Assembly: GCF_031882575.1 (NCBI RefSeq)
Contig: NZ_CP134772.1
Location: forward strand, 1,817,001-1,881,000
DNA length: 64,000 bases
Origin: Pseudomonas sp. VD-NE ins
GTDB lineage: Bacteria > Pseudomonadota > Gammaproteobacteria > Pseudomonadales > Pseudomonadaceae
Direction of reading: 5' to 3'
Each line of letters opens with the position of its first letter. Position 1 is the first letter of the stretch. Under the pieces are notes generated by a model. That model ran no database searches. It was not told where the DNA came from and was given only the letters and a program-made list of their open reading frames with translations. The position numbers and the translations under genes were made by a program. Positions 54,217-64,000 of this stretch are shown here, in pieces.

Positions 54217-54309
54217 CATCGCTGGCAAGCCAGCTCCCACAGGTTTTTGTGTCGTACACACATGTTGTGTTCAATCAATATCCTGTGGGAGCTGGCTTGC
54301 CAGCGATGA
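54217..54309. repeat. REP pair, class Ib (GCTGGCAAGCCAGCTCCCAC type)
   Basis: Inverted units at 54217-54242 and 54284-54309, a variant class in which the stem is CTGGCAAGCCAG. Confidence 0.85.
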
Positions 54310-54330
54310 GGGCTTGGAAGGCGCTAAAGA

Positions 54331-55884
54331 TCAGGCCTTGCGAACGCGGAGGCAGCGCCACAAAGCAGCCACCATCAACACACTCACCAACGCCCAACCC
54401 CACGCCTGCTGATTCTGCAACCCTTCCTGATACAACTGCGGCGCAATTCCCGCGCCGACAATAAACGTCAGCAGCGCAATTTCGCGACGCGGCACGCTCA
54501 CCGGGCGGCACAGATACACCAGCGCCGGCAGCACGAACGCCATGCTGGCAAAGCTGCGATAACGCGGATCGAAGACCATCTCGAGCATCATCACCGCTGC
54601 GGCAAAACCTGCCGCCGCGACCAGCCAGCCGGCGCGACGCTCCAGCAGATTGAACGCACGTTGACGCCAGTCAGTTCGCGCACTCAGCGTCAGCGCCGCA
54701 TGTGCCAACACCAACAGATTCAACGCGGTCAGTAAACCGACCCATAGCCACTCACTGGCGAATCGCGTAGTCACCCGCGCCAGATCACCCCAGGCGCCAA
54801 TCGAGCAAGCGGCGAGGGCGCCCAGCAGCGGCAACACCAGCGCCGAGCGCGTGGTGCGAACGCGACCGCCGAGCATCAGCGTGCCAAGAAAAATCAAACC
54901 ACCGATCGCCAGCCATTCCTTCCAGTAAGGCACGTTGGTCACTGGTCCGGCCAGCACACCCTTGTCCTGACGATCCGCGTCGAACAGCCCCCAGTAACCG
55001 CCGACCGCGCCTTCGCTGCCGCGCTTCCACGGCTGGTCAAAGGCTTCGATCAGGTTGTAGTGCCAGCCTTCTTTCTCGGCCATCGCGACAAAACCACGAA
55101 TGAATTTGGCCTCGTTGACCCGGCTTGGCAGGGCGGTCTCGCGCTGACGGCCTTCGCTCGGCCAGCCGGTTTCACCGATCATCACGTCTTTCGGTGCGAA
55201 CTTATTGCCGAATACTTGGCGCACATCCGCGACGTGTTGCAGGGCGACGTCGATGTTCGATGGATCATCTTCCCAGTACGGCAGCAAATGGATGGTCAGG
55301 AAATCCACCGCTGGCGCGACTTCCGGATGCTTGAGCCAGAACTCCCAGACATCGGCGTACGTGACCGGTTGCTTGACCTGGCTTTTGACCTTATTGATCA
55401 GCTTCGCCAGTTGCGCACCGGTAACTTCCTTGCGCAGCAAGGCTTCGTTACCGACGATCACTGCACTGACTACGTCCGGGTTGGCATTGGCCGACTTGAT
55501 CAGCAGGTCGACTTCTTTCTCGGTGTCCACCGGGTTGCTGTTGACCCAAGCGCCGATCATCAATTTCAGGCCATGTCTGCGCGCCAGGTCCGGCAGCGCC
55601 TCAAGGCCCGTCATCGAATAGGTGCGAATGCACTCGAAGCGTGTCGCCAGCAGCGCGAGGTCAGCGTCCATGCGCTCCGGGCGTAGCTTGAACGGCACGT
55701 CGAACGGCGATTGGTCTTTATCGAATGGTGTGTAAGAGGCGCATTGCAGCTTGTGCGTCGGCGTTGCGGCGTCCGGCAGAATCACCGGTTGGCCGAGGCC
55801 GTACCAGAACCCGCCGAGTGCAAAAAGCCCAAGCAGGCAGGCGAAGAGATAAGGCAGAAAGGGAAAGCGTGAAGTCGCGGGCAT
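54331..55884 (-). CDS. GH17-type glucan synthase/transglycosylase
   Basis: 517 residues from ATG 55884 (MPATSRFPFLPYL). N-terminal membrane segment, periplasmic glycoside hydrolase family 17-like barrel with the 'VIVGNEALLR' acid/base and 'MIGETGWPSEGRQR' nucleophile Glu, and about six to seven membrane segments in the last 180 residues. Homologues are labelled beta-(1,6)-glucan synthase. Likely acts on periplasmic or exported beta-glucans. Confidence 0.88.
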   Translation of the reverse strand: MPATSRFPFLPYLFACLLGLFALGGFWYGLGQPVILPDAATPTHKLQCASYTPFDKDQSPFDVPFKLRPERMDADLALLATRFECIRTYSMTGLEALPDLARRHGLKLMIGAWVNSNPVDTEKEVDLLIKSANANPDVVSAVIVGNEALLRKEVTGAQLAKLINKVKSQVKQPVTYADVWEFWLKHPEVAPAVDFLTIHLLPYWEDDPSNIDVALQHVADVRQVFGNKFAPKDVMIGETGWPSEGRQRETALPSRVNEAKFIRGFVAMAEKEGWHYNLIEAFDQPWKRGSEGAVGGYWGLFDADRQDKGVLAGPVTNVPYWKEWLAIGGLIFLGTLMLGGRVRTTRSALVLPLLGALAACSIGAWGDLARVTTRFASEWLWVGLLTALNLLVLAHAALTLSARTDWRQRAFNLLERRAGWLVAAAGFAAAVMMLEMVFDPRYRSFASMAFVLPALVYLCRPVSVPRREIALLTFIVGAGIAPQLYQEGLQNQQAWGWALVSVLMVAALWRCLRVRKA

Positions 55885-56213
55885 GGTCAGGCCGAGTGGC
55901 TGCAAAGCGACGCATGTTACCTGCATTTATAGAGGGGTTGGTGGCCCGCATGATTTTGACATGCAAAGTTCGGGCGGATTATTTGGCGTCATTTATATAG
56001 TCGCGATTAATGGCCTTCTGATGTCGTTTCTCGTTGCCTTGAGGTCGCTGACAGAGCAGGTCGCTGCGGGCGTCAGGTTGATGATCGAAACCATCAGTGC
56101 TCCGCTGATGTTCGAGCGAGTTTGCGGTCAGGCGTGATGGGGGCGCCGTGCACCATAACAATACGTTGACGCCGCCCGTCATCCGTCGGGCGCAGCATTT
56201 CGGGGAAGTAACG
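55885..56213. other. Intergenic region upstream of the glycine-betaine-type binding protein
   Basis: 329 bases without a credible gene or repeat. It must contain both divergent promoters; no clear consensus was seen. Confidence 0.4.
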
Positions 56214-57065
56214 ATGAAGATGCGACGACTTTTAGGCGCAAGTGCTGCTCTGGTGCTTGCGATGAGCTCTACTTTCGCCAGCGCAGAAAAACAGACCCTG
56301 AACATCGGTTACGTTGACGGCTGGTCCGACAGCGTCGCGACCACCCACGTGGCCGCCGAAGTGATCAAGCAGAAACTCGGCTACGACGTGAAACTGCAAG
56401 CCGTCGCCACCGGGATCATGTGGCAGGGCGTAGCCACCGGCAAACTCGACGCCATGCTCTCGGCCTGGCTGCCAGTGACCCACGGCGAATACTGGACGAA
56501 AAACAAGGATCTGGTCGTCGATTACGGCCCGAACTTCAAGGATGCAAAAATCGGCCTGATCGTGCCGGAGTATGTGAAAGCCAAGTCGATCGAAGACCTG
56601 AAAACCGATGACACCTTCAAAAACCGCATCGTCGGCATCGACGCCGGTTCAGGCGTGATGCTCAAGACCGATCAGGCGATCAAGGATTATGGCCTCGACA
56701 AATACAGCCTCAAAGCCAGTTCCGGCGCCGGCATGATTGCCGAGCTGACCCGTGCCGAGAAGAAAAACGAATCCATCGCCGTCACCGGCTGGGTGCCGCA
56801 CTGGATGTTCGCCAAGTGGAAACTGCGCTTCCTCGACGACCCGAAAGGCGTGTACGGCGCGGCTGAAACCGTGAACAGCATCGGCAGCAAAGAACTCGCG
56901 ACCAAAGCACCGGAAGTGGCCAAGTTCCTGAAGAACTTCCAGTGGGCGTCGAAAGACGAGATCGGCGAAGTGATGCTGGCAATTCAGGACGGTGCCAAAC
57001 CTGAAGCAGCGGCCAAGGATTGGGTCGCCAAGCACCCGGATCGCGTGGCTGACTGGACCAAATAA
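56214..57065 (+). CDS. Glycine betaine/choline-type ABC substrate-binding protein
   Basis: 283 residues. ATG 56214 after GGGGAAG. Signal peptide ending 'FASA', then the OpuAC fold ('LNIGYVDGWSDSVATTHVAAEV', 'SAWLPVTHGEYW', 'VTGWVPHWMFAKWKLRFL', Trp-rich ligand cage). No permease genes adjacent, so it is probably an orphan binding protein like BetX/CaiX/CbcX that uses a shared transporter. Confidence 0.92.
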   Translation: MKMRRLLGASAALVLAMSSTFASAEKQTLNIGYVDGWSDSVATTHVAAEVIKQKLGYDVKLQAVATGIMWQGVATGKLDAMLSAWLPVTHGEYWTKNKDLVVDYGPNFKDAKIGLIVPEYVKAKSIEDLKTDDTFKNRIVGIDAGSGVMLKTDQAIKDYGLDKYSLKASSGAGMIAELTRAEKKNESIAVTGWVPHWMFAKWKLRFLDDPKGVYGAAETVNSIGSKELATKAPEVAKFLKNFQWASKDEIGEVMLAIQDGAKPEAAAKDWVAKHPDRVADWTK

Positions 57066-57093
57066 CCGCAAATAGCTTCGGATCAACGCAAAC

Positions 57094-57188
57094 CCTGTGG
57101 GAGCGGGCTTGCCCGCGATAGCGGTCGGTCAGTTGACTAATCAGTTGACTGACACGACGCCATCGCTGGCAAGCCAGCTCCCACAGGT
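57094..57188. repeat. Hybrid REP pair (class I with class Ib)
   Basis: 57094-57120 is class I (GTGGGAGCGGGCTTGCCCGC), while its partner 57161-57187 is class Ib (CATCGCTGGCAAGCCAGCTC), with a TCAGTTGACT direct repeat between them. Confidence 0.8.
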
Positions 57189-57315
57189 TTTTGTGTGTGC
57201 TGAAAAATGGCGAATTTGTCATGGCGTTCTACTACTAAGGTCGTCTGTTACCGCGCTCGCAGCCGCATACATTAGCTATGTTCCAACAATAATCTGTGCT
57301 GCGAGGATAAAAACA

Positions 57316-57627
57316 ATGAACGACAGCATTTACCTCTCGATTCAAAACAGTCCCCGATTCAAGGAGCTGGTTCAGAAAAGGGAACGATTCGCCTGGATTC
57401 TCTCGGCAATCATGCTCGGGCTTTACTCCGCATTCATCCTGCTGATCGCTTACGGGCCACAAGTGCTCGGGGCGAAACTCAGTCCTGAATCTTCGATTAC
57501 CTGGGGCATTCCGATCGGTGTCGGCCTGATTATTTCGGCTTTCGTCCTGACGGGTATCTACGTGCGCCGCGCCAATGGCGAGTTTGACGACCTGAACAAT
57601 GCGATTCTCAAGGAGGCTCAGCAATGA
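57316..57627 (+). CDS. yjcH: DUF485 membrane protein YjcH
   Basis: 103 residues, two membrane segments, '[20 protein letters not shown]' N-terminus of DUF485. It overlaps actP by four bases and is the usual small partner of the acetate permease. ATG 57316 preceded by GCGAGGATAA. Confidence 0.93.
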   Translation: MNDSIYLSIQNSPRFKELVQKRERFAWILSAIMLGLYSAFILLIAYGPQVLGAKLSPESSITWGIPIGVGLIISAFVLTGIYVRRANGEFDDLNNAILKEAQQ

Positions 57628-59282
57628 TCCGGCGTCTACTGGCTCTTCTGAGCATCTCGGCGTTCGCGCCTGCCGTCTGGGCCGCTGACGCCCTGACCGG
57701 CGAAGTCCACAAGCAACCGCTCAACGTCGCCGCGATCGCCATGTTCGTGGTGTTCGTCGGTGCAACTCTGTGCATCACTTACTGGGCATCCAAGCGTAAC
57801 AAGTCGGCTGCCGACTACTATGCGGCGGGCGGCAAGATCACCGGTTTCCAGAACGGTCTGGCGATTGCCGGTGACTACATGTCGGCGGCGTCCTTCCTGG
57901 GGATTTCCGCCCTGGTGTTCACCTCCGGCTACGATGGCCTGATCTACTCGATCGGCTTCCTGGTGGGCTGGCCGATCATCCTGTTCCTGATCGCCGAGCG
58001 CCTGCGTAATCTGGGTAAATACACCTTTGCCGACGTGGCGTCCTACCGTCTCGGGCAAACCCAGATCCGCACCCTGTCCGCCTGCGGCTCGCTGGTGGTG
58101 GTGGCGTTCTACCTGATCGCGCAAATGGTCGGTGCCGGCAAGCTGATCCAGCTGTTGTTCGGCCTCGATTACTACGTGGCAGTGATTCTGGTCGGTATCC
58201 TGATGTGCATGTACGTGCTGTTCGGCGGCATGCTGGCGACCACTTGGGTACAGATCATCAAGGCTGTGCTGTTGCTGTCCGGTGCCTCGTTCATGGCGCT
58301 GATGGTGATGAAACACGTCAACTTCGACTTCAACATGCTGTTCTCGGAAGCGATCAAGGTTCACCCGAAAGGTGAGGCGATCATGAGCCCGGGCGGTCTG
58401 GTGAAAGATCCGATTTCGGCGTTCTCCCTCGGTCTGGCGCTGATGTTCGGTACTGCGGGCCTGCCGCACATCCTGATGCGCTTCTTCACCGTGAGTGACG
58501 CCAAAGAAGCGCGTAAGAGCGTGCTTTACGCAACTGGCTTCATTGGTTACTTCTACATCCTGACGTTTATCATCGGCTTCGGCGCGATCCTGCTGGTCAG
58601 CACCAACCCGGCCTTCAAAGATGCAGCGGGCGCTCTGCTTGGCGGCAACAACATGGCGGCGGTGCACCTGGCTGACGCGGTGGGCGGCAGTATCTTCCTT
58701 GGCTTTATCTCGGCTGTAGCGTTTGCGACCATTCTGGCGGTTGTGGCGGGTCTGACCTTGGCCGGCGCTTCGGCGGTGTCTCACGATCTGTATGCCAGTG
58801 TGATCAAGAAGGGCAAGGCTAACGACAAGGATGAGATTCGCGTTTCGAAGATCACCACGGTTGCGCTGGGTATTCTGGCGATTGGCTTGGGTATCCTGTT
58901 TGAAAGCCAGAACATTGCGTTCATGGTGGGTCTGGCGTTCTCGATCGCGGCTAGCTGTAACTTCCCGGTGCTGTTGCTTTCGATGTACTGGAAGAAGCTG
59001 ACCACGCGTGGTGCGATGATCGGCGGCTGGTTGGGGCTGGTCAGTGCGGTTGGTTTGATGGTGCTTGGGCCGACCATCTGGGTGCAGATCCTGCATCATG
59101 AGAAGGCGATCTTCCCTTACGAGTATCCGGCGCTGTTTTCGATGATCATTGCCTTTGTCGGGATCTGGTTCTTCTCGATTACTGATAAGTCGGCGGCTGC
59201 GGATAACGAGCGGGCGCTGTTCTTTCCGCAGTTTGTGCGTTCGCAGACGGGGTTGGGGGCGAGTGGGGCGGTTTCGCATTGA
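57624..59282 (+). CDS. actP: Acetate permease ActP (sodium:solute symporter)
   Basis: 552 residues. Signal-like N-terminus, 13 membrane segments, SSS-family signatures '[31 protein letters not shown]' and '[15 protein letters not shown]'. Takes up acetate and short monocarboxylates. yjcH-actP pairs are usually next to acs; here acs is absent from the window. Confidence 0.94.
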   Translation: MIRRLLALLSISAFAPAVWAADALTGEVHKQPLNVAAIAMFVVFVGATLCITYWASKRNKSAADYYAAGGKITGFQNGLAIAGDYMSAASFLGISALVFTSGYDGLIYSIGFLVGWPIILFLIAERLRNLGKYTFADVASYRLGQTQIRTLSACGSLVVVAFYLIAQMVGAGKLIQLLFGLDYYVAVILVGILMCMYVLFGGMLATTWVQIIKAVLLLSGASFMALMVMKHVNFDFNMLFSEAIKVHPKGEAIMSPGGLVKDPISAFSLGLALMFGTAGLPHILMRFFTVSDAKEARKSVLYATGFIGYFYILTFIIGFGAILLVSTNPAFKDAAGALLGGNNMAAVHLADAVGGSIFLGFISAVAFATILAVVAGLTLAGASAVSHDLYASVIKKGKANDKDEIRVSKITTVALGILAIGLGILFESQNIAFMVGLAFSIAASCNFPVLLLSMYWKKLTTRGAMIGGWLGLVSAVGLMVLGPTIWVQILHHEKAIFPYEYPALFSMIIAFVGIWFFSITDKSAAADNERALFFPQFVRSQTGLGASGAVSH

Positions 59283-59312
59283 TCGTTTGATGGTTTTTTA
59301 ATGTTGTGCTGG

Positions 59313-59342
59313 ATGCCCCGGTTGAGAGATCGGGGCATTTTT
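59313..59342 (+). terminator. actP terminator
   Basis: ATGCCCCG-GTTGAGAGAT-CGGGGCAT then TTTTA, 30 bases after the actP stop. Confidence 0.85.
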
Positions 59343-59366
59343 ATTGGGCGGTTATCGGCTAGAGCT

Positions 59367-60225
59367 GTGTACATATCCGTTGCTGCGGTAACGGCTGCTT
59401 AGGGTTTCGCCCTTACGGCGACTCACTTTTTTTACAAGCGCCAAAAAAAAGTAAGCAAAAAAACGCTTGCTCCTACGTGCGGCCCGCTCGCTGGGGCTCG
59501 GGGTTCCTTCGCTCCGGGATCGATCCGGGCGCAGCGTCTCCGGTTTGCTTCGCTGCACCTCCTCTCGCTGTGTTTGGCTTCGCCAAACGGTCGCTGCGCT
59601 CCCGCCCCCGGATCAATCCCTCCACTCAGCCTTCCGACGTCGCCTTACAGATCAAGAGCTGCAGCCGAGCTAACGCTCATCCTGTTGAGTGGTGAGGAGC
59701 AACAGCGTGGTCGCCTTTGGATTTGTGGTGGTGCTTCCCCTCATCGGAACGCCGCCCGCCCAGCCCTCTCCCGAGGGAAAGGGGGCCGATTTTCGAGCTT
59801 TTCAAAACCTGAGTTCCACTCGGTATTTCACGTCGGCGTACCTCCCCCAAACACCTCGGTCAGTTCCCTCTCCCCCCGGGAGAGGGCTAGGGTGAGGGGC
59901 TCTTGATCTGGCTTGTGATCTTGCTTTGGCTTTGGCTTTGGCTTTTGATCTTTTGCCCCATCGGCAGGCCGAGCGTAGGTGTTCATCCGGGGGTTAGGCG
60001 CGCAGCGCCGTGCGGCGCAGCCGCATTCATCGAGAGGAGGTGCAGCGAAGCAAACCGTAGGAGATGCCCCCGGATGGACACCGTAGCGAGGGAACACTGA
60101 GCCTCAGCGAAGTGCCGTACGCCGGGGCAAGCCTTTTTGGTTGCTTTTTCGGCGTCTGGAAAAAGTGACCCGCCGTAAGGGCGGAACCCTGATCAGCAAC
60201 ACCCGCAGCAACGGATATGCCCCCA
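59367..60225. repeat. Long imperfect inverted-repeat element, non-coding
   Basis: Two arms (about 59367-59625 and 59985-60225) align as inverted copies: the outer ends both read CATATCCGTTGCTGCGG, both contain CGCCCTTACGGCG, and an inner 26-base identity lies at 59542-59567 and 60031-60056. The centre holds class IV repeats (59761-59900). No convincing gene lies in the block. It resembles a MITE-like or composite element. Confidence 0.75.
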
Positions 60226-60271
60226 AACCCCGAAAACCAGTCGGCCCACAGGCCGCTGAAACCGAACAAAC

Positions 60272-60302
60272 AAAAACGGCCCCTATATAAATAGAGGCCG
60301 TT
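60272..60302 (-). terminator. gltA terminator
   Basis: On the minus strand: ACGGCCTCTA-TTTAT-ATAGGGGCCGT then TTTTG, 37 bases after the gltA stop. Confidence 0.85.
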
Positions 60303-60338
60303 CCCGGTACAACTTAAGACGTTATCGCAAGACAGGTC

Positions 60339-61628
60339 TTATTTACGGTCTTCCAGCTTGGTGATGTCACGCGACTCGTAGCCGGTGTACAGCTGGCGCG
60401 GACGGCCAATCTTGTACGGGCTGGAGAGCATTTCTTTCCAGTGGGAGATCCAGCCAACAGTACGTGCCAGCGCGAAAATCACGGTGAACATGCTGGTTGG
60501 AATGCCGATCGCCTTGAGGATGATCCCCGAGTAGAAGTCGACGTTCGGGTACAGCGAGCGTTCGATGAAGTACGGGTCGGTCAGCGCGATCTCTTCCAGG
60601 CGCATGGCCAGTTCGAGTTGCGGATCGTTGTTGATGCCCAGTTCCTTCAGTACTTCGTCGCAGGTCTGCTTCATGACAGTCGCGCGAGGGTCGCGGTTCT
60701 TGTAAACGCGGTGACCGAAGCCCATCAGTTTGAACGGATCGTTCTTGTCCTTGGCTTTGGCGATGAACTTGTCGATGTTCGAAACATCGCCAATCTCGTC
60801 AAGCATGGTCAGCACGGCTTCGTTCGCACCGCCGTGGGCAGGGCCCCACAGTGCAGCGATGCCGGCGGCGATACAGGCGAACGGGTTGGCACCCGAAGAA
60901 CCTGCCAGACGCACGGTGGAGGTCGAAGCGTTCTGCTCGTGGTCGGCGTGGAGGATGAAGATCCGGTCCATGGCCTTGGCGAGCACCGGGCTGATCGGTT
61001 TGATCTCGCACGGGGTGTTGAACATCATGTGCAGGAAGTTTTCCGCGTACGTCAGGTCGTTGCGCGGGTACATCATGGGTTGGCCCATGGAGTACTTGTA
61101 AACCATCGCTGCCAGGGTCGGCATCTTGGCAACCAGACGGATCGCGGAGATTTCGCGATGCTGCGGGTTATTGATGTCGAGGGAGTCGTGGTAGAAGGCC
61201 GAGAGGGCGCCGACTACACCGCACATGACGGCCATTGGGTGGGCGTCGCGACGGAAACCGTTGAAGAAGGTTTTCAGCTGCTCGTGAACCATGGTGTGGT
61301 TTTTCACGGTGCTGACGAACTGGGCCTTCTGCTCTGCGGTCGGCAGTTCGCCGTTGAGCAACAGATAGCAGGTTTCCAGGTAGTCCGATTTTTCAGCCAG
61401 TTGTTCGATCGGGTAGCCGCGGTGCAACAGAATGCCGTTGTCGCCGTCGATATAGGTGATCTTCGATTCGCACGAGGCGGTCGACATGAAACCCGGGTCG
61501 AAAGTGAAGCGGCCCGTGGCCGTCAGGCCCCGAACATCAATTACATCGGGACCAACGGTGCCGGTTAAAATGGGCAGCTCGACGGGGGCTGCGCCCTCGA
61601 TGATCAACTGCGCTTTTTTGTCAGCCAT
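60339..61628 (-). CDS. gltA: Citrate synthase GltA (type II)
   Basis: 429 residues. Catalytic regions '[25 protein letters not shown]' (His), '[11 protein letters not shown]' (His) and '[10 protein letters not shown]' (Asp) and '[13 protein letters not shown]'. Condenses acetyl-CoA with oxaloacetate. It is transcribed away from sdhCDA, the standard pseudomonad TCA arrangement. Confidence 0.97.
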   Translation of the reverse strand: MADKKAQLIIEGAAPVELPILTGTVGPDVIDVRGLTATGRFTFDPGFMSTASCESKITYIDGDNGILLHRGYPIEQLAEKSDYLETCYLLLNGELPTAEQKAQFVSTVKNHTMVHEQLKTFFNGFRRDAHPMAVMCGVVGALSAFYHDSLDINNPQHREISAIRLVAKMPTLAAMVYKYSMGQPMMYPRNDLTYAENFLHMMFNTPCEIKPISPVLAKAMDRIFILHADHEQNASTSTVRLAGSSGANPFACIAAGIAALWGPAHGGANEAVLTMLDEIGDVSNIDKFIAKAKDKNDPFKLMGFGHRVYKNRDPRATVMKQTCDEVLKELGINNDPQLELAMRLEEIALTDPYFIERSLYPNVDFYSGIILKAIGIPTSMFTVIFALARTVGWISHWKEMLSSPYKIGRPRQLYTGYESRDITKLEDRK

Positions 61629-61685
61629 GTGGCCTCCTATTTATGCTTGAACCATCAGACAGACCCCCCACGCAGGGCCCGCACC

Positions 61686-61713
61686 ACTATAGTGAGATAA
61701 ATTCGAATGTCAA
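61686..61713 (-). promoter_or_regulatory. gltA promoter (sigma-70)
   Basis: On the minus strand TTGACA (61713-61708), 16-base spacer, TATAGT (61691-61686), 58 nt before the gltA start. Close to consensus. Confidence 0.75.
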
Positions 61714-61827
61714 TTTGCCTAAAGTCTTGCTCCAGAAGGCTTTAAGCGCACTTTTTCCTCGAAATTGCCTGCCATTTACGCCTTTTATACGACTTGTGCA
61801 ATCAGCTATTGGGGGTAGGTGATTGCG

Positions 61828-61856
61828 TTGTCATTAGTAACCTAACTGTCTATACT
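61828..61856 (+). promoter_or_regulatory. sdhCDAB promoter (sigma-70)
   Basis: TTGTCA (61828-61833), 17-base spacer, TATACT (61851-61856), leaving an untranslated leader of about 130 nt before sdhC. The leader has no obvious riboswitch. Confidence 0.7.
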
Positions 61857-61990
61857 CGGCCACCGACCGCCAAGGGCTTTTGGGCCAGCTTTGTTGGGGG
61901 TCGCATCCCTGGGTGGTGGTTACCTGACCAGTGCACTCCCCAACAACTTTGCCCTGATTGTTAGGGGCTCTTCAGTGTGAAAAAAAAGCC

Positions 61991-62365
61991 GTGAAAAGCC
62001 AACGACCTGTAAACCTAGACCTAAGGACCATCAAACTCCCCATTACCGGCGTTACGTCGTTTCTTCACCGTGTTTCCGGCATCATCCTCTTCCTGGGTAT
62101 CGGCTTCATGCTTTATGCATTGGGCAAATCTCTGGGTTCCGAGGAAGGTTTTGCCGAGGTGAAGGCATGCTTGACCAGTCCGCTGGCCAAGTTCGTAGCA
62201 TGGGGCCTCCTGTCCGCTCTGCTGTATCACCTGGTAGCCGGTGTGCGCCACTTGATCATGGACATGGGCATCGGTGAGACGCTGGAAGGCGGCCGCCTGG
62301 GCTCGAAAATTATCATCGCCGTTTCCGTGGTGCTGATCGTTCTGGCAGGAGTTTGGATATGGTAA
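61991..62365 (+). CDS. sdhC: Succinate dehydrogenase cytochrome b556 subunit SdhC
   Basis: 124 residues from GTG 61991 (MKSQRPVNLDLRTIKLP), the usual length; the frame stays open upstream to 61958. Three membrane helices, 'SFLHRVSGIILF' quinone-site region, and the heme ligand His in 'LLYHLVAGVRHLIMD'. Overlaps sdhD by seven bases. Confidence 0.93.
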   Translation: MKSQRPVNLDLRTIKLPITGVTSFLHRVSGIILFLGIGFMLYALGKSLGSEEGFAEVKACLTSPLAKFVAWGLLSALLYHLVAGVRHLIMDMGIGETLEGGRLGSKIIIAVSVVLIVLAGVWIW

Positions 62366-62727
62366 CCAGCGTTACGAACCTTTCGCGTTCGGGCCTCTAT
62401 GACTGGATGGCGCAACGTGTGTCTGCGGTTGTTCTCGCGGCTTATTTCATCTTCCTGATCGGATACCTTGCAGCGAATCCGGGCATTGGCTACGACCAGT
62501 GGCACGGCCTGTTCGCTCACAACGGGATGCGTATCTTCAGTCTGCTGGCCCTCGTTGCCCTTGGCGCTCACGCCTGGGTCGGCATGTGGACCATCGCGAC
62601 CGACTACCTGACGCCAATGGCGCTGGGCAAGTCCGCGACTGCAGTACGTTTCCTTTTCCAGGCAGTATGCGGCGTTGCAATGTTCGCTTACTTCGTCTGG
62701 GGTGTGCAGATTCTCTGGGGTATCTGA
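62359..62727 (+). CDS. sdhD: Succinate dehydrogenase membrane anchor SdhD
   Basis: 122 residues from ATG 62359, three helices, with 'SGLYDWMAQRVSAVVLAAYF' and 'HAWVGMWTIATDYL' (heme/quinone-side His and Asp). It follows sdhC with overlap and precedes sdhA by three bases. Confidence 0.95.
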   Translation: MVTSVTNLSRSGLYDWMAQRVSAVVLAAYFIFLIGYLAANPGIGYDQWHGLFAHNGMRIFSLLALVALGAHAWVGMWTIATDYLTPMALGKSATAVRFLFQAVCGVAMFAYFVWGVQILWGI

Positions 62728-62730
62728 GTC

Positions 62731-64000
62731 ATGGCTAACATTCCAACGATTTCTTTCGACGCCATCATTATTGGTGGTGGCGGTGCCGGCATGCGCGCTG
62801 CGCTGCAACTGGCACAGGGCGGTCACAAGACTGCCGTAATCACCAAGGTTTTCCCGACCCGTTCGCACACTGTATCCGCTCAGGGCGGCATCACGTGCGC
62901 AATCGCGTCCGCTGACCCGAATGATGACTGGCGCTGGCACATGTACGATACCGTCAAGGGTTCCGACTACATCGGTGACCAGGACGCTATCGAATACATG
63001 TGTCAGGAAGGCCCGGCTGCTGTTTATGAGCTGGACCACATGGGCATGCCGTTCTCGCGTACCGAACAGGGCCGTATCTACCAGCGTCCGTTCGGTGGTC
63101 AGTCCAAGGACTACGGCAAAGGCGGGCAGGCTGCCCGTACGTGCGCCGCTTCCGACCGTACCGGTCACGCGCTGCTGCACACCCTTTATCAGGGCAACCT
63201 GAAAGCCGGTACCACGTTCCTGAACGAGTACTACGCTGTCGATCTGGTGAAAAACCAGGAAGGCGACTTCGTCGGTGTGATCGCGATCTGCATCGAAACC
63301 GGCGAAACCACCTACATCCGCGCCAAGGCCACCGTATTGGCTACCGGCGGTGCAGGTCGTATCTACGCTTCCACCACCAACGCCCTGATCAACACCGGTG
63401 ACGGCGTCGGCATGGCTCTGCGTGCTGGCGTGCCGGTACAAGACATCGAAATGTGGCAGTTCCACCCGACCGGCATCGCCGGCGCCGGTGTACTGGTTAC
63501 CGAAGGTTGCCGTGGTGAAGGTGGTTACCTGATCAACAAGCACGGCGAGCGTTTCATGGAGCGTTATGCTCCGAACGCCAAAGACCTTGCCGGTCGTGAC
63601 GTGGTTGCTCGCTCGATGGTTAAAGAAATCATCGCTGGTAACGGTTGCGGTCCGAATGGCGACCACGTACTGCTCAAACTCGACCACCTGGGCGAGGAAG
63701 TGCTGCACAGCCGTCTGCCAGGCATCTGCGAACTGTCGAAGACTTTCGCTCACGTTGACCCGGTTGTTGCTCCGGTTCCGGTTGTTCCGACTTGCCACTA
63801 TATGATGGGCGGCGTTGCCACCAACATTCATGGTCAGGCGATCACCCAGGACGCTGAAGGCGTCGACAAGATCATCCCTGGTCTGTTCGCTGTGGGCGAA
63901 GTGGCTTGCGTATCGGTTCACGGTGCCAACCGTCTGGGCGGCAACTCGCTGCTCGACCTGGTGGTATTCGGCCGCGCTGCCGGCCTGCATCTGGAAAAAG
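62731..64000 (+). CDS. sdhA: Succinate dehydrogenase flavoprotein SdhA (3' end outside window)
   Basis: 423 codons seen of about 590. FAD-binding GGGGAGM near residues 15-21, covalent flavin His in '[11 protein letters not shown]' near residue 46, substrate region '[13 protein letters not shown]' and '[10 protein letters not shown]'. Oxidises succinate in the TCA cycle and respiratory complex II. sdhB should follow beyond the window. Confidence 0.97.
   Translation, partial: MANIPTISFDAIIIGGGGAGMRAALQLAQGGHKTAVITKVFPTRSHTVSAQGGITCAIASADPNDDWRWHMYDTVKGSDYIGDQDAIEYMCQEGPAAVYELDHMGMPFSRTEQGRIYQRPFGGQSKDYGKGGQAARTCAASDRTGHALLHTLYQGNLKAGTTFLNEYYAVDLVKNQEGDFVGVIAICIETGETTYIRAKATVLATGGAGRIYASTTNALINTGDGVGMALRAGVPVQDIEMWQFHPTGIAGAGVLVTEGCRGEGGYLINKHGERFMERYAPNAKDLAGRDVVARSMVKEIIAGNGCGPNGDHVLLKLDHLGEEVLHSRLPGICELSKTFAHVDPVVAPVPVVPTCHYMMGGVATNIHGQAITQDAEGVDKIIPGLFAVGEVACVSVHGANRLGGNSLLDLVVFGRAAGLHLEK

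Noticed and set aside
59467..60097. Small ORFs in the actP-gltA gap
   Set aside because: Several short frames exist on both strands but they lie in the inverted-repeat arms, lack ribosome sites and read as low-complexity shadow peptides.
61857..61990. Riboswitch in the sdh leader
   Set aside because: The ~130-nt leader has no recognisable aptamer structure by eye.

Overview
The window comes from a Pseudomonas chromosome, most likely of the P. fluorescens group. The evidence is the gene order of the polar flagellar/chemotaxis cluster (fliPQR-flhB ... flhA-flhF-fleN-fliA-cheYZAB-motCD-parC-parP-cheW), the high-GC codon use, several classes of fluorescens-type REP palindromes with an IS200-like RAYT transposase, and the ccm, gcl-hyi-glxR-ttuD-pykA and gltA/sdh loci. 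No tRNA, rRNA or CRISPR was seen.

Layout. 1-2871: end of fliP, then fliQ, fliR and flhB (flagellar export gate). 2872-11254: an 8.4-kb accessory island that separates flhB from flhA. 11255-27816: flhA, flhF, fleN, fliA, the chemotaxis core, the MotCD stator, the ParC/ParP polar-array proteins, cheW, then a convergent pair (FlhB-like C-terminal protein and a FliK-like protein). 27868-34964: ccmABCDEFGHI, cytochrome c maturation, a tightly overlapped operon. 34990-41454: a lipoprotein, a HicAB toxin-antitoxin pair, an MFS transporter, an exported protein, a sulfate-binding protein, a K+ channel and a urea transporter. 41601-48958: the glyoxylate-to-pyruvate route (gcl, hyi, glxR, ttuD, pykA) with a divergent GlcG/HbpS-like gene. 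49168-57065: RAYT transposase, a TetR regulator, DUF808, mlaA with an alpha/beta hydrolase, a GH17-type glucan protein and a glycine-betaine-type binding protein. 57316-59282: yjcH-actP acetate uptake. 59283-60338: a gene-free block built on a long inverted repeat. 60339-64000: gltA divergent from sdhCDA (sdhA runs off the end).

The most unusual part is the flhB-flhA island. It holds four almost identical DUF6124-type genes. Each is preceded by a ~300-nt structured leader that resembles the C4 antisense-RNA/Icd-Ash leaders of phages P1 and P4. Three short segments in each leader can pair alternatively, and they change together in one copy, which is strong sequence evidence for a working RNA switch. 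Interleaved are three diverged cold-shock-like genes, each with a CTGTCA-N4-TKACAG palindrome 102-104 nt before its start, one palindrome without its gene, a truncated DUF6124 copy, a cold-shock-like gene remnant, and an 854-residue beta-rich protein gene whose last ~140 codons differ in base composition. The island looks like a site of repeated duplication, gene loss and module exchange inside an otherwise conserved flagellar cluster.

Functions are assigned by motif and family recognition from sequence only; no search was run.
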